From Dryocosmus kuriphilus (lineage: Eukaryota; Arthropoda; Insecta; Hymenoptera; Cynipidae), in contig CM076195.1 of the NCBI GenBank assembly GCA_038277395.1, positions 161,543,911 to 161,607,910 on the forward strand: a stretch of DNA of 64,000 nucleotides, read 5' to 3'. The position numbers were made by a program, and so were the translations under genes. Each line of letters begins with the position of its first letter. The stretch's first letter is position 1. Positions 1 to 14,200 of this stretch are shown one piece after another. The notes under the pieces are model-generated. The model saw nothing but the letters and a program-made list of their open reading frames with translations. It did not search any database and was not told where the DNA came from.

Positions 1-2109
1 ATTTCGAAGTTTTTAGTGAATTAGCATAATTTGAAGGAAATTTGAACGATTTGCAAGAAATAAGTTTTTTAATGATTCCAGAGTTAAACAATTTTTAAGG
101 AATTTTACCACATTTAAAGAATTTCACAGGATTTTCTGGAATATTTTTATTGATTTTAAAGGATTTAGAAAGATTTCAAGGAATTTCCGAAGAAATAAAA
201 ATATTTTAAGTAATTTTATGCGGGTTTTTTCAAGATATTTTTAAAAATTTTCACAGGATTTTCTGGAATATTATTGATTTTAAGGGAAGATTTTAAGGTT
301 TTTTAAGATTTTAAAAAATTTCCATAAAAGAATTTCAGAAGATTTTAAAGAATTTTTAGCATTTTTTTTTGACGATTTGCAAAATAAGTTTTTTTTTCAA
401 AGATTTTGTAAGGAATTTTTCAATTGATTTTAAAGGATCTACGCGGGGATTTTTAGGATTTTTTTTAACGTTTTTAATAATTAACAAATTCAAAGAGTTT
501 CAGAAGATTTTAAAGAACCATAAAATTTAAGAGATTTCCAAATAATTTCAAAAGATATTAGGGAATTTTCAAGTGCATTCAAAGGATTCCACGCATAAAT
601 TTTAAGAGATTTAGCATAATTTGAAGGAAATTTGAAAAGTTTTTTAATTTAAACAATTTTTAAACATTTAAAGAATTTCACAGGATTTTAAGGGGATTTA
701 TTCAAGTGATTTTCAAAGGATTTAGAAAGATTTCAAGAATTTCCGAAGAAATAATAAGAATATGAACGATTTTAAGCTTTTTTAATCGTTTGTTAAACAT
801 ATTTTGAAGGTATACTTTTAGGATTTTTGCGGTAATTTTTATGTTTTTTCAAGATATTTTTAACAATTTTGTAGGATTTTCAAACATTCTAAGGGACTTT
901 TAACGTTTTTAATATATTAACAAATTCCAAAAGTTTTTTTAAAGAATTTCGAAACCATAAAATTTAAGAGATTTCCAAATAATTTCAAAGATATTAAGGG
1001 AATTTATTCAAGTGCATTCAAAGGATTCCACGCGATCAAGAGATTTTATAGGACTTGCGGGGATTTCGAAGGTTTTTTTGAATTAGCATAATTTGAAGGA
1101 AATTTGAACGATTTGCAAGAAATAAGTTTTTAATGATTCCAGAGTTAAACAATTTTTAAGGAATCTTACCACATTTAAAGAATTTCACAGGATTTTCTGG
1201 AATATTATTGATTTTAAAGGATTTAGAAAGATTTCAAGGAATTTCCGAAGAAATAAAAATATTTTAAGTAATTTTTATGTTTTTTCAAGATATTTTTAAA
1301 AATTTTGTAGGATTTTCAAACATTCTAAGGGACTTTTAACGTTTTTAATATATTAACAAATTCCAAAGAGTTTCAGAAGATTTTAAAGAATTTCGAAACC
1401 ATAAAATTTAAGAGATTTCCAAATAATTTCAAAGATATTAAGGGAATTTATTCAAGTGCATTCAAAGGATTCCACGCGATCAAGAGATTTTATAGGATTT
1501 GCGGGGATTTCGAAGTTTTTAGTGAATTAGCATAATTTGAAGGAAATTTGAACGATTTGCAAGAAATAAGTTTTTAAATGATTCCAGAGTTAAACAATTT
1601 TTAAGGAATTTTACCACATTTAAAGAATTTCACAGGATTTTCTGGAATATTATTGATTTTAAAGGATTTAGAAAGATTTCAAGGAATTTCCGAAGAAATA
1701 AAAATATTTTAAGTAATTTTTATGTTTTTTCAAGATATTTTTAAAAATTTTGTAGGATTTTCAAACATTCTAAGGGACTTTTAACGTTTTTAATATATTA
1801 ACAAATTCCAAAGAGTTTCAGAAGATTTTAAAGAATTTCGAAACCATAAAATTTAAGAGATTTCCAAATAATTTCAAAGATATTAAGGGAATTTATTCAA
1901 GTGCATTCAAAGGATTCCACGCGATCAAGAGATTTTTATAGGATTTGCGGGGATTTCGAAGTTTTTAGTGAATTAGCATAATTTGAAGGAAATTTGAACG
2001 ATTTGCAAGAAATAAGTTTTTTAATGATTCCAGAGTTAAACAATTTTTTTAAGGAATTTTACCACATTTAAAGAATTTCACAGGATTTTCTGGAATATTA
2101 TTGATTCGA

Positions 2110-5100
2110 AGGATTAAAGGATTTAGGAAAGAATTTCATTTTCTGGCATATTAAAGATTTCAAGGAATTTCCGAAGAAATAAGAAAAAATTTAAGTAACT
2201 TGCGGAATTTCGAAGTTTTTTATGTTTTTTCAAGATAGTTTTTAATGATTCCAGAGTTAAACAATTTTTAAGGAATTTTGTCACAGGATTTTCAAACATT
2301 TAAAGGATTTAGGATTTCAAGGAATTTTTAAACGTTTTTAACAATATTCAAACATTCTAAATTCAACGTTTTTAATATATTTTCAGAAGATTTTAAAGAA
2401 TTTCGAAACCATAAAATTTAAGAGATTTCCAAATAATTTCAAAGATATTAAGGGAATTTATTCAAGTGCATTCAAAGGATTCCACGCGATCAAGAGATTT
2501 TATAGGACTTGCGGGAATTTCGAAGTTTTTAGTGAATTAGCATAATTTGAAGGAAATTTGAACGATTTTGCAAGAAATAAGTTTTTAAAATGATTCCAGA
2601 GTTAAACAATTTTAAGGAATCTTACCACATTTAAAGAATTTCACAGGATTTTCTGGAATATTATTGATTTTAAAGGATTTTTTCCTAAGGGAAACGTTTT
2701 TAAACGGTTCGGAAAAACCATAAAATTTCAGATATTTTTAATTTCATGATTTTGGAATTTATTCAAGATTTTTAGGAATTTCGAAGTTTTTTAGAATTAG
2801 CATATATTGAAACAAATTCCAAAAGAATTTCAGAAGATTTTAAAGGATTTTAGAAAGATTTCGAAATTTTTCAAGATATTTTTAAAATTTAAGAGATTTA
2901 AATAATTTCCAAAGATATTAAGGGAAATACCACGCGATCAAGAGATTTTATCAAGAAGTTTTTAGTGAATTAGCATAATTTGAAGGAAATTTGAACGATT
3001 TGCAAGAAATAAGTTTTTTAATGATTCCAGATTAAACAAAAGGATTCCACGCGATCAAGGAAAGAGATTTTAAGTAATTTTATGTTTTCAAGAATTTGCG
3101 GGAAGAAGATTTTAAGAATTTCGAAGATTATTTATTAAGTGCATTCAAAGGATTCCACGCGATCAAGAGAATTTTTTAAGCATAATTTGAAGGAAATTTG
3201 CAAGATAAGATTTTAAATGAAGTAAGGATTTTTTGCACATTCTAAGGAATTTTTAAATATTTCAAGGAATTTCCGAAAGTAATTTTTTATGTTTTATTTT
3301 CAAGAGTTGATTTTTAAAAATTTAAAGAGATTTTCGAAAACATTTTTAAGATTAGAGGAATTTAATTTCCAAATTTCCGAAGAAAGAACATTTTAAAGTA
3401 GGAATAAAATTAAGGGAATTTATTTCAAGGAATTTATTCAAGTTTCAAAGGATTCCACGCGATCAAGAGATTTTATAGGATTTGCGGGAATTTCGAAGTT
3501 TTAGTGAATTAGCAAATTTGAAGGATTTTTTGCAAGAAATAAGATTTTTAATGATTCCAAGAATTTTTTCCGAATTTTACCAATTTCACAGGATTTTTCT
3601 GGAATGATTTTAAAGGATTTAGAAAGATTTCAAGGAATTTCCGAAGAAGATTTTTTTATGTTTTTTCAAGATATTTTTTAACAATTTTGTTCAAACATTC
3701 TAAGGGACTTTTAAAGATTCCAAAGAGTTTTTTTAAACAATTTTTAAGAGATTTCCAAAATAATTTCAAAGATTTAAGGGAATTTATTCAAGTGCATTCA
3801 AAGGATTCCACGCGATCAAGAGATTTTTTTTACTTGCGGGAATTTCGAAGTTTTTTTAGTGAATTAGCATAATTTGAAGGAAATTTGAACGATTTTTTTA
3901 AACTTTTTAAGGAATTTTACCACATTAAAGAATTTCACAGGATTTTTAATATTATTGATTTTAAAGGATTTAGAAAGATTTCAAGAATTTCCGAAGAAAT
4001 AAAAAATTTTCAGGATATTTTTAAAAAGTAATTTCAAAATTCACTTTTAACGTTTTTTAAAAATTCCAAAGAGTTTTCAAGATTTTTTAAAGAGATTTCA
4101 AAGATATTAAGGGAATTTATTCAAGTGAATTTTCCACGCGATCAAGAGATTTTATAGGAGTTTTTAGTGAATTAGCATAATTTGAAGGAAAATTTGAACG
4201 ATTTGCAAGAAATAAGTTTTTTATTGATTTTAAACAAAAGAATCTTACCACATTTAAAGAATTTCACAGGATTTTCTGGAATATTATTGATTTTAAAGAT
4301 TTAGAAAGATTTCAAATTTTCCGAAGAAATAAATATTTTAAGTAATTTTTATGTTTTTTCAGATATTTTTAAAAATTTTGTAGGATTTTCAAACATTCTA
4401 AGGGACTTTTCGTTTTTTAACGTTTTTATATTAACAAATTCCAAAGAGTTTCAGAAGATTTTAAAGAATTTCGAAACCATAAAATTTAAGAGATTTCCAA
4501 ATAATTTCAAAGATTAAGGGAATTTATTCAAGTGCATTCAAAGGATTCCACGCGATCAAGAGATTTTATAGGATTTGCGGGGGATTTCGAAGTTTTTTTT
4601 TTTTTAGTGGAAGGAAATTTGGTTTTTTAATGATTCCAGAGTATAAACAATTTTTTAAGGAAATTTTACCACATTTAAAGAATTTCAAGATTTTCTGAAT
4701 ATTATTTGATTTTAAAGGATTTAGAAAGATTTCAAGAATTTCCGAAGAAATAAGAATATTTTAAGTAATTTTTATGTTTTTTCAGATATTTTTAATTTGT
4801 AGGATTTTCAAACATTCTAAGGGATTTAACGTTTTTAATATATTAACAAATTCCAAAGACTTTCAGATAAAGATTTTGATTTCCAAATAATTTCAAGATA
4901 TTAAAATAAGTTTTAGTGAATTAGCATAATTTGAAGGAAATGATTCCAGAGTTAAACAATTTTTAAGAGTTAAACAATTTTTAAGGAATAGGATTTTCAA
5001 ACATTCTAAGGGACTTTTAACGTTTTTTTAACAAATTCCAAAGAGGTTCAGAAGATTTTAAAAGAATTTCGAAACCATAAAATTTAAGAGATTTCCAAAT

Positions 5101-5270
5101 AATTTCAAGATATTAAGGGAATTTATTCAAGGCATTCAAAGGATTTCGATCAAGAGATTTTATAGGATTTGCGGGGATTTCGAAGTTTTTAGTGAATTAG
5201 CATAATTTTGAAGGAAATTTTGAACGATTTGCAAGAAATAAGTTTTTTAATGATTCCAGAGAAAGAATTT
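2110..5270 (+). repeat. Indel-scrambled block of the satellite
   Basis: The monomer sequence is still recognisable here, but blocks are dropped, duplicated or joined out of order and homopolymer lengths vary, so the 445-bp register is lost. A smaller block at about 226-800 looks the same. Clean monomers lie on both sides (about 800-2110 and from 5280). Decay by random substitution would not look like this, because surviving words are almost unmutated. Either the consensus is poor here (collapsed or unpolished reads) or the block has suffered many short deletions. I cannot separate these from the sequence alone. Confidence 0.75.
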
Positions 5271-8200
5271 TCATTTAAAGAATTTCACAGATTTTCTGAA
5301 TAATTGATTTTAAAGGATGTAGAAAGATTTCAAGGAATTTCCGAAGAAATGAAAATATTTTAAGTAATTTTTATGTTTTTTCAAGATATTTTTAACAATT
5401 TTGTAGGATTTTCAAACATTCTAAGGGACTTTTAACGTTTTTAATATATTAACAAATTCCAAAGAGTTTCAGAAGATTTTAAAGAATTTCGAAACCATAA
5501 AATTTAAGAGATTTCCAAATAATTTCAAAGATATTAAGGGAATTTATTCAAGTGCATTCAAAGGATTCCACGCGATCAAGAGATTTTATAGGACTTGCGG
5601 GAATTTCGAAAGTTTTTAGTGAATTAGCATAATTTGAAGGAAGGAACTTTGAACGATTTGCAAGAAATAAGTTTTTAAATGATTCCAGAGTTAAACAATT
5701 TTTAAGGAATTTTACCACATTTAAAGAATTTCACAGGATTTTCTGGAATATTATTGATTTTAAAGGATTTAGAAAGATTTCAAGGAATTTCCGAAGAAAT
5801 AAAAATATTTTAAGTAATTTTTATTTTTTTTTTTTCAAGATATTTTTAACAATTTTGTAGGATTTTCAAACATTCTAAGGGACTTTTAACGTTTTTAATA
5901 TATTAACAAATTCCAAAGAGTTTCAGAAGATTTTAAAGAATTTCGAAACCATAAAATTTAAGAGATTTCCAAATAATTTCAAAGATATTAAGGGAATTTA
6001 TTCAAGTGCATTCAAAGGATTCCACGCGATCAAGAGATTTTATAGGATTTGCGGGGATTTCGAAGTTTTTAGTGAATTAGCATAATTTGAAGGAAATTTG
6101 AACGATTTGCAAGAAATAAGTTTTTAAATGATTCCAGAGTTAAACAATTTTTAAGGAATCTTACCACATTTAAAGAATTTCACAGGATTTTCTGGAATAT
6201 TATTGATTTTAAAGGATTTAGAAAGATTTCAAGGAATTTCCGAAGAAATAAAAATATTTTAAGTAATTTTTATGTTTTTTCAAGATATTTTTAACAATTT
6301 TGTAGGATTTTCAAACATTCTAAGGGACTTTTAACGTTTTTAATATATTAACAAATTCCAAAGAGTTTCAGAAGATTTTAAAGAATTTCGAAACCATAAA
6401 ATTTAAGAGATTTCCAAAGAATTTCAAAGATATTAAGGGAATTTATTCAAGTGCATTCAAAGGATTCCACGCGATCAAGAGATTTTATAGGATTTGCGGG
6501 GATTTCGAAGTTTTTAGTGAATTAGCATAATTTGAAGGAAATTTGAACGATTTGCAAGAAATAAGTTTTTAAATGATTCCAGAGTTAAACAATTTTTAAG
6601 GAATCTTACCACATTTAAAGAATTTCACAGGATTTTCTGGAATATTATTGATTTTTAAAGGATTTAGAAAGATTTCAAGGAATTTCCGAAGAAATAAAAA
6701 TATTTTAAGTAATTTTTATTTTTTTTCAGGATATTTTTAAAAATTTTGTAGGATTTTCAAACATTCTAAGGGACTTTCAACGTTTTTAATATATTAACAA
6801 ATTTCAAAGAGTTTCAGAAGATTTTAAAGAATTTCGAAACCATAAAATTTAAGAGATTTCCAAATAATTTCAAAGATATTAAGGGAATTTATTCAAGTGC
6901 ATTCAAAGGATTCCACGCGATCAAGAGATTTTATAGGACTTGCGGGAATTTCGAAGTTTTTAGTGAATTAGCATAATTTGAAGGAAATTTGAACGATTTG
7001 CAAGAAATAAGTTTTTAAATGATTCCAGAGTTAAACAATTTTTAAGGAATCTTACCACATTTAAAGAATTTCACAGGATTTTCTGGAATATTATTGATTT
7101 TAAAGGATTTAGAAAGATTTCAAGGAATTTCCGAAGAAATAAAAATATTTTAAGTAATTTTTATGTTTTTTCAGGATATTTTTAAAAATTTTGTAGGATT
7201 TTCAAACATTCTAAGGGACTTTAACGTTTTTTAATATATTAACAAATTTCAAAGAGTTTCAGAAGATTTTAAAGAATTTCGAAACCATAAAATTTAAGAG
7301 ATTTCCAAATAATTTCAAAGATATTAAGGGAATTTATTCAAGTGCATTCAAAGGATTCCACGCGATCAAGAGATTTTATAGGATTTGCGGGGATTTCGAA
7401 GTTTTTAGTGAATTAGCATAATTTGAAGGAAATTTGAACGATTTGCAAGAAATAAGTTTTTTAATGATTCCAGAGTTAAACAATTTTTAAGGAATTTACC
7501 ACATTTAAAGAATTTCACAGGATTTTCTGGAATATTATTGATTTTAAAGGATTTAGAAAGATTTCAAGGAATTTCCGAAGAAATAAAAATATTTTAAGTA
7601 ATTTTTATTTTTTTCAAGGATATTTTTAAAAATTTTGTAGGATTTTCAAACATTCTAAGGGACTTTTAACGTTTTTAATATATTAACAAATTCCAAAGAG
7701 TTTCAGAAGATTTTAAAGAATTTCGAAACCATAAAATTTAAGAGATTTCCAAATAATTTCAAAGATATTAAGGGAATTTATTCAAGTGCATTCAAAGGAT
7801 TCCACGCGATCAAGAGATTTTATAGGACTTGCGGGAATTTCGAAGTTTTTAGTGAATTAGCATAATTTGAAGGAAATTTGAACGATTTGCAAGAAATAAG
7901 TTTTTAAATGATTCCAGAGTTAAACAATTTTTAAGGAATCTTACCACATTTAAAGAATTTCACAGGATTTTCTGGAATATTATTGATTTTAAAGGATTTA
8001 GAAAGATTTCAAGGAATTTCCGAAGAAATAAAAATATTTTAAGTAATTTTTATGTTTTTTCAGGATATTTTTAAAAATTTTGTAGGATTTTCAAACATTC
8101 TAAGGGACTTTTAACGTTTTTTAATATATTAACAAATTTCAAAGAGTTTCAGAAGATTTTAAAGAATTTCGAAACCATAAAATTTAAGAGATTTCCAAAT

Positions 8201-11200
8201 AATTTCAAAGATATTAAGGGAATTTATTCAAGTGCATTCAAAGGATTCCACGCGATCAAGAGATTTTATAGGATTTGCGGGGATTTCGAAGTTTTTAGTG
8301 AATTAGCATAATTTGAAGGAAATTTGAACGATTTGCAAGAAATAAGTTTTTTAAATGATTCCAGAGTTAAACAATTTTTAAGGAATCTTACCACATTTAA
8401 AGAATTTCACAGGATTTTCTGGAATATTATTGATTTTAAAGGATTTAGAAAGATTTCAAGGAATTTCCGAAGAAATAAAAATATTTTAAGTAATTTTTAT
8501 GTTTTTTCAAGATATTTTTTTAAAAATTTTGTAGGATTTTCAAACATTCTAAGGGACTTTTAACGTTTTTTAATATATTAACAAATTTCAAAGAGTTTCA
8601 GAAGATTTTAAAGAATTTCGAAACCATAAAATTTAAGAGATTTCCAAATAATTTCAAAGATATTAAGGGAATTTATTCAAGTGCATTCAAAGGATTCCAC
8701 GCGATCAAGAGATTTTATAGGATTTGCGGGGATTTCGAAGTTTTTAGTGAATTAGCATAATTTGAAGGAAATTTGAACGATTTGCAAGAAATAAGTTTTT
8801 TAATGATTCCAGAGTTAAACAATTTTTAAGGAATTTTACCACATTTAAAGAATTTCACAGGATTTTCTGGAATATTATTGATTTTAAAGGATTTAGAAAG
8901 ATTTCAAGGAATTTCCGAAGAAATAAAAATATTTTAAGTAATTTTTATGTTTTTTCAAGATATTTTTAACAATTTTGTAGGATTTTCAAACATTCTAAGG
9001 GACTTTTAACGTTTTTAATATATTAACAAATTCCAAAGAGTTTCAGAAGATTTTAAAGAATTTCGAAACCATAAAATTTAAGAGATTTCCAAATAATTTC
9101 AAAGATATTAAGGGAATTTATTCAAGTGCATTCAAAGGATTCCACGCGATCAAGAGATTTTATAGGATTTGCGGGAATTTCGAAGTTTTTAGTGAATTAG
9201 CATAATTTGAAGGAAATTTGAACGATTTGCAAGAAATAAGTTTTTAAATGATTCCAGAGTTAAACAATTTTTAAGGAATCTTACCACATTTAAAGAATTT
9301 CACAGGATTTTCTGGAATATTATTGATTTTAAAGGATTTAGAAAGATTTCAAGGAATTTCCGAAGAAATAAAAATATTTTAAGTAATTTTTATGTTTTTT
9401 CAGGATATTTTTAAAAATTTTGTAGGATTTTCAAACATTCTAAGGGACTTTTAACGTTTTTAATATATTAACAAATTCAAAGAGTTTCAGAAGATTTTAA
9501 AGAATTTCGAAACCATAAAATTTAAGAGATTTCCAAATAATTTCAAAGATATTAAGGGAATTTATTCAAGTGCATTCAAAGGATTCCACGCGATCAAGAG
9601 ATTTTATAGGATTTGCGGGGATTTCGAAGTTTTTAGTGATATAAAACAATTAGCATAATTTGAAGGAAATTTGAACGATTTGCAAGAAATAAGTTTTTTA
9701 AATGATTCCAGAGTTAAACAATTTTTAAGGAATTTACCACATTTAAAGAATTTCACAGGATTTTCTGGAATATTATTGATTTTAAAGGATTTAGAAAGAT
9801 TTCAAGGAATTTCCGAAGAAATAAGAATATTTTAAGTAATTTTTATGTTTTTTCAGGATATTTTTAAAATTTTGTAGGATTTTCAAACATTCTAAGGGAC
9901 TTTTAACGTTTTTAATATATTAACAAATTCCAAAGAGTTTCAGAAGATTTTAAAGAATTTCGAAACCATAAAATTTAAGAGATTTCCAAATAATTTCAAA
10001 GATATTAAGGGAATTTATTCAAGTGCATTCAAAGGATTCCACGCGATCAAGAGATTTTATAGGATTTGCGGGGATTTCGAAGTTTTTAGTGAATTAGCAT
10101 AATTTGAAGGAAATTTGAACGATTTGCAAGAAATAAGTTTTTTAATGATTCCAGAGTTAAACAATTTTTAAGGAATTTTACCACATTTAAAGAATTTCAC
10201 AGGATTTTCTGGAATATTATTGATTTTAAAGGATTTAGAAAGATTTCAAGGAATTTCCGAAGAAATAAAAATATTTTAAGTAATTTTTATGTTTTTTCAA
10301 GATATTTTTAACAATTTTGTAGGATTTTCAAACATTCTAAGGGACTTTTAACGTTTTTAATATATTAACAAATTCCAAAGAGTTTCAGAAGATTTTAAAG
10401 AATTTCGAAACCATAAAATTTAAGAGATTTCCAAATAATTTCAAAGATATTAAGGGAATTTATTCAAGTGCATTCAAAGGATTCCACGCGATCAAGAGAT
10501 TTTATAGGACTTGCGGGGAATTTCGAAGTTTTTAGTGAATTAGCATAATTTGAAGGAAATTTGAACGATTTGCAAGAAATAAGTTTTTAAATGATTCCAG
10601 AGTTAAACAATTTTTAAGGAATTTACCACATTTAAAGAATTTCACAGGATTTTCTGGAATATTATTGATTTTAAAGGATTTAGAAAGATTTCAAGGAATT
10701 TCCGAAGAAATAAAAATATTTTAAGTAATTTTTATGTTTTTTCAAGATATTTTTAAAAATTTTGTAGGATTTTCAAACATTCTAAGGGACTTTTAACGTT
10801 TTTTTAATATATTAACAAATTCCAAAGAGTTTCAGAAGATTTTAAAGAATTTCGAAACCATAAAATTTAAGAGATTTCCAAATAATTTCAAAGATATTAA
10901 GGGAATTTATTCAAGTGCATTCAAAGGATTCCACGCGATCAAGAGATTTTATAGGACTTGCGGGAATTTCGAAGTTTTTAGTGAATTAGCATAATTTGAA
11001 GGAAATTTGAACGATTTGCAAGAAATAAGTTTTTAAATGATTCCAGAGTTAAACAATTTTTAAGGAATCTTACCACATTTAAAGAATTTCACAGGATTTT
11101 CTGGAATATTATTGATTTTAAAGGATTTAGAAAGATTTCAAGGAATTTCCGAAGAAATAAAAATATTTTAAGTAATTTTTATGTTTTTTCAAGATATTTT

Positions 11201-14200
11201 TAAAAATTTTGTAGGATTTTCAAACATTCTAAGGGACTTTTCAACGTTTTTAATATATTAACAAATTCCAAAGAGTTTCAGAAGATTTTAAAGAATTTCG
11301 AAACCATAAAATTTAAGAGATTTCCAAATAATTTCAAAGATATTAAGGGAATTTATTCAAGTGCATTCAAAGGATTCCACGCGATCAAGAGATTTTATAG
11401 GACTTGCGGGAATTTCGAAGTTTTTAGTGAATTAGCATAATTTGAAGGAAATTTGAACGATTTGCAAGAAATAAGTTTTTAAATGATTCCAGAGTTAAAC
11501 AATTTTTAAGGAATCTTACCACATTTAAAGAATTTCACAGGATTTTCTGGAATATTATTGATTTTAAAGGATTTAGAAAGATTTCAAGGAATTTCCGAAG
11601 AAATAAAAATATTTTAAGTAATTTTTATGTTTTTTCAGGATATTTTAAAAATTTTGTAGGATTTTCAAACATTCTAAGGGACTTTAACGTTTTTAATATA
11701 TTAACAAATTTCAAAGAGTTTCAGAAGATTTTAAAGAATTTCGAAACCATAAAATTTAAGAGATTTCCAAATAATTTCAAAGATATTAAGGGAATTTATT
11801 CAAGTGCATTCAAAGGATTCCACGCGATCAAGAGATTTTATAGGATTTGCGGGAATTTCGAAGTTTTTAGTGAATTAGCATAATTTGAAGGAAATTTGAA
11901 CGATTTGCAAGAAATAAGTTTTTAATGATTCCAGAGTTAAACAATTTTTAAGGAATCTTACCACATTTAAAGAATTTCACAGGATTTTCTGGAATATTAT
12001 TGATTTTAAAGGATTTAGAAAGATTTCAAGGAATTTCCGAAGAAATAAAAAATTTTTAAGTAATTTTTATGTTTTTTCAAGATATTTTTAAAAATTTTGT
12101 AGGATTTTCAAACATTCTAAGGGACTTTTAACGTTTTTAATATATTAACAAATTTCAAAGAGTTTCAGAAGATTTTAAAGAATTTCGAAACCATAAAATT
12201 TAAGAGATTTCCAAATAATTTCAAAGATATTAAGGGAATTTATTCAAGTGCATTCAAAGGATTCCACGCGATCAAGAGATTTTATAGGATTTGCGGGGAT
12301 TTCGAAGTTTTTAGTGAATTAGCATAATTTGAAGGAAATTTGAACGATTTGCAAGAAATAAGTTTTTTAATGATTCCAGAGTAAAACAATTTTTAAGGAA
12401 TTTTACCACATTTAAAGAATTTCACAGGATTTTCTGGAATATTATTGATTTTAAAGGATTTAGAAAGATTTCAAGGAATTTCCGAAGAAATAAAAATATT
12501 TTAAGTAATTTTTATGTTTTTTCAGATATTTTTTAAAAATTTTGTAGGATTTTCAAACATTCTAAGGGACTTTTAACGTTTTTAATATATTAACAAATTT
12601 CAAAGAGTTTCAGAAGATTTTAAAGAATTTCGAAACCATAAAATTTAAGAGATTTCCAAATAATTTCAAAGATATTAAGGGAATTTATTCAAGTGCATTC
12701 AAAGGATTCCACGCGATCAAGAGATTTTATAGGATTTGCGGGGATTTCGAAGTTTTTAGTGAATTAGCATAATTTGAAGGAAATTTGAACGATTTGCAAG
12801 AAATAAGTTTTTTAATGATTCCAGAGTTAAACAATTTTTAAGGAATTTACCACATTTAAAGAATTTCACAGGATTTTCTGGAATATTATTGATTTTAAAG
12901 GATTTAGAAAGATTTCAAGGAATTTCCGAAGAAATAAAAATATTTTAAGTAATTTTTATGTTTTTTCAGGATATTTTTAAAATTTTGTAGGATTTTCAAA
13001 CATTCTAAGGGACTTTTAACGTTTTTAATATATTAACAAATTTCAAAGAGTTTCAGAAGATTTTAAAGAATTTCGAAACCATAAAATTTAAGAGATTTCC
13101 AAATAATTTCAAAGATATTAAGGGAATTTATTCAAGTGCATTCAAAGGATTCCACGCGATCAAGAGATTTTATAGGATTTGCGGGGATTTCGAAGTTTTT
13201 AGTGAATTAGCATAATTTGAAGGAAATTTGAACGATTTGCAAGAAATAAGTTTTTAAATGATTCCAGAGTTAAACAATTTTTAAGGAATTTTACCACATT
13301 TAAAGAATTTCACAGGATTTTCTGGAATATTATTGATTTTAAAGGATTTAGAAAGATTTCAAGGAATTTCCGAAGAAATAAAAATATTTTAAGTAATTTT
13401 TATGTTTTTTCAAGGATATTTTTTTAAAATTTTGTAGGATTTTCAAACATTCTAAGGGACTTTTAACGTTTTTAATATATTAACAAATTCCAAAGAGTTT
13501 CAGAAGATTTTAAAGAATTTCGAAACCATAAAATTTAAGAGATTTCCAAATAATTTCAAAGATATTAAGGGAATTTATTCAAGTGCATTCAAAGGATTCC
13601 ACGCGATCAAGAGATTTTATAGGATTTGCGGGGATTTCGAAGTTTTTAGTGAATTAGCATAATTTGAAGGAAATTTGAACGATTTGCAAGAAATAAGTTT
13701 TTTAATGATTCCAGAGTTAAACAATTTTTAAGGAATTTTACCACATTTAAAGAATTTCACAGGATTTTCTGGAATATTATTGATTTTAAAGGATTTAGAA
13801 AGATTTCAAGGAATTTCCGAAGAAATAAAAATATTTTAAGTAATTTTTATTTTTTTTTTCAAGATATTTTTAACAATTTTTGTAGGATTTTCAAACATTC
13901 TAAGGGACTTTTAACGTTTTTAATATATTAACAAATTCCAAAGAGTTTCAGAAGATTTTAAAGAATTTCGAAACCATAAAATTTAAGAGATTTCCAAATA
14001 ATTTCAAAGATATTAAGGGAATTTATTCAAGTGCATTCAAAGGATTCCACGCGATCAAGAGATTTTATAGGATTTGCGGGGATTTCGAAGTTTTTAGTGA
14101 ATTAGCATAATTTGAAGGAAATTTGAACGATTTGCAAGAAATAAGTTTTTTAATGATTCCAGAGTTAAACAATTTTTAAGGAATTTTACCACATTTAAAG

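Noticed and set aside
8324..8563. Open frame of 79 codons in the satellite, with relatives at 15455 and 20079
   Set aside because: It appears only because the monomer recurs; single-base indels in neighbouring monomers close it, and there is no start context or domain.
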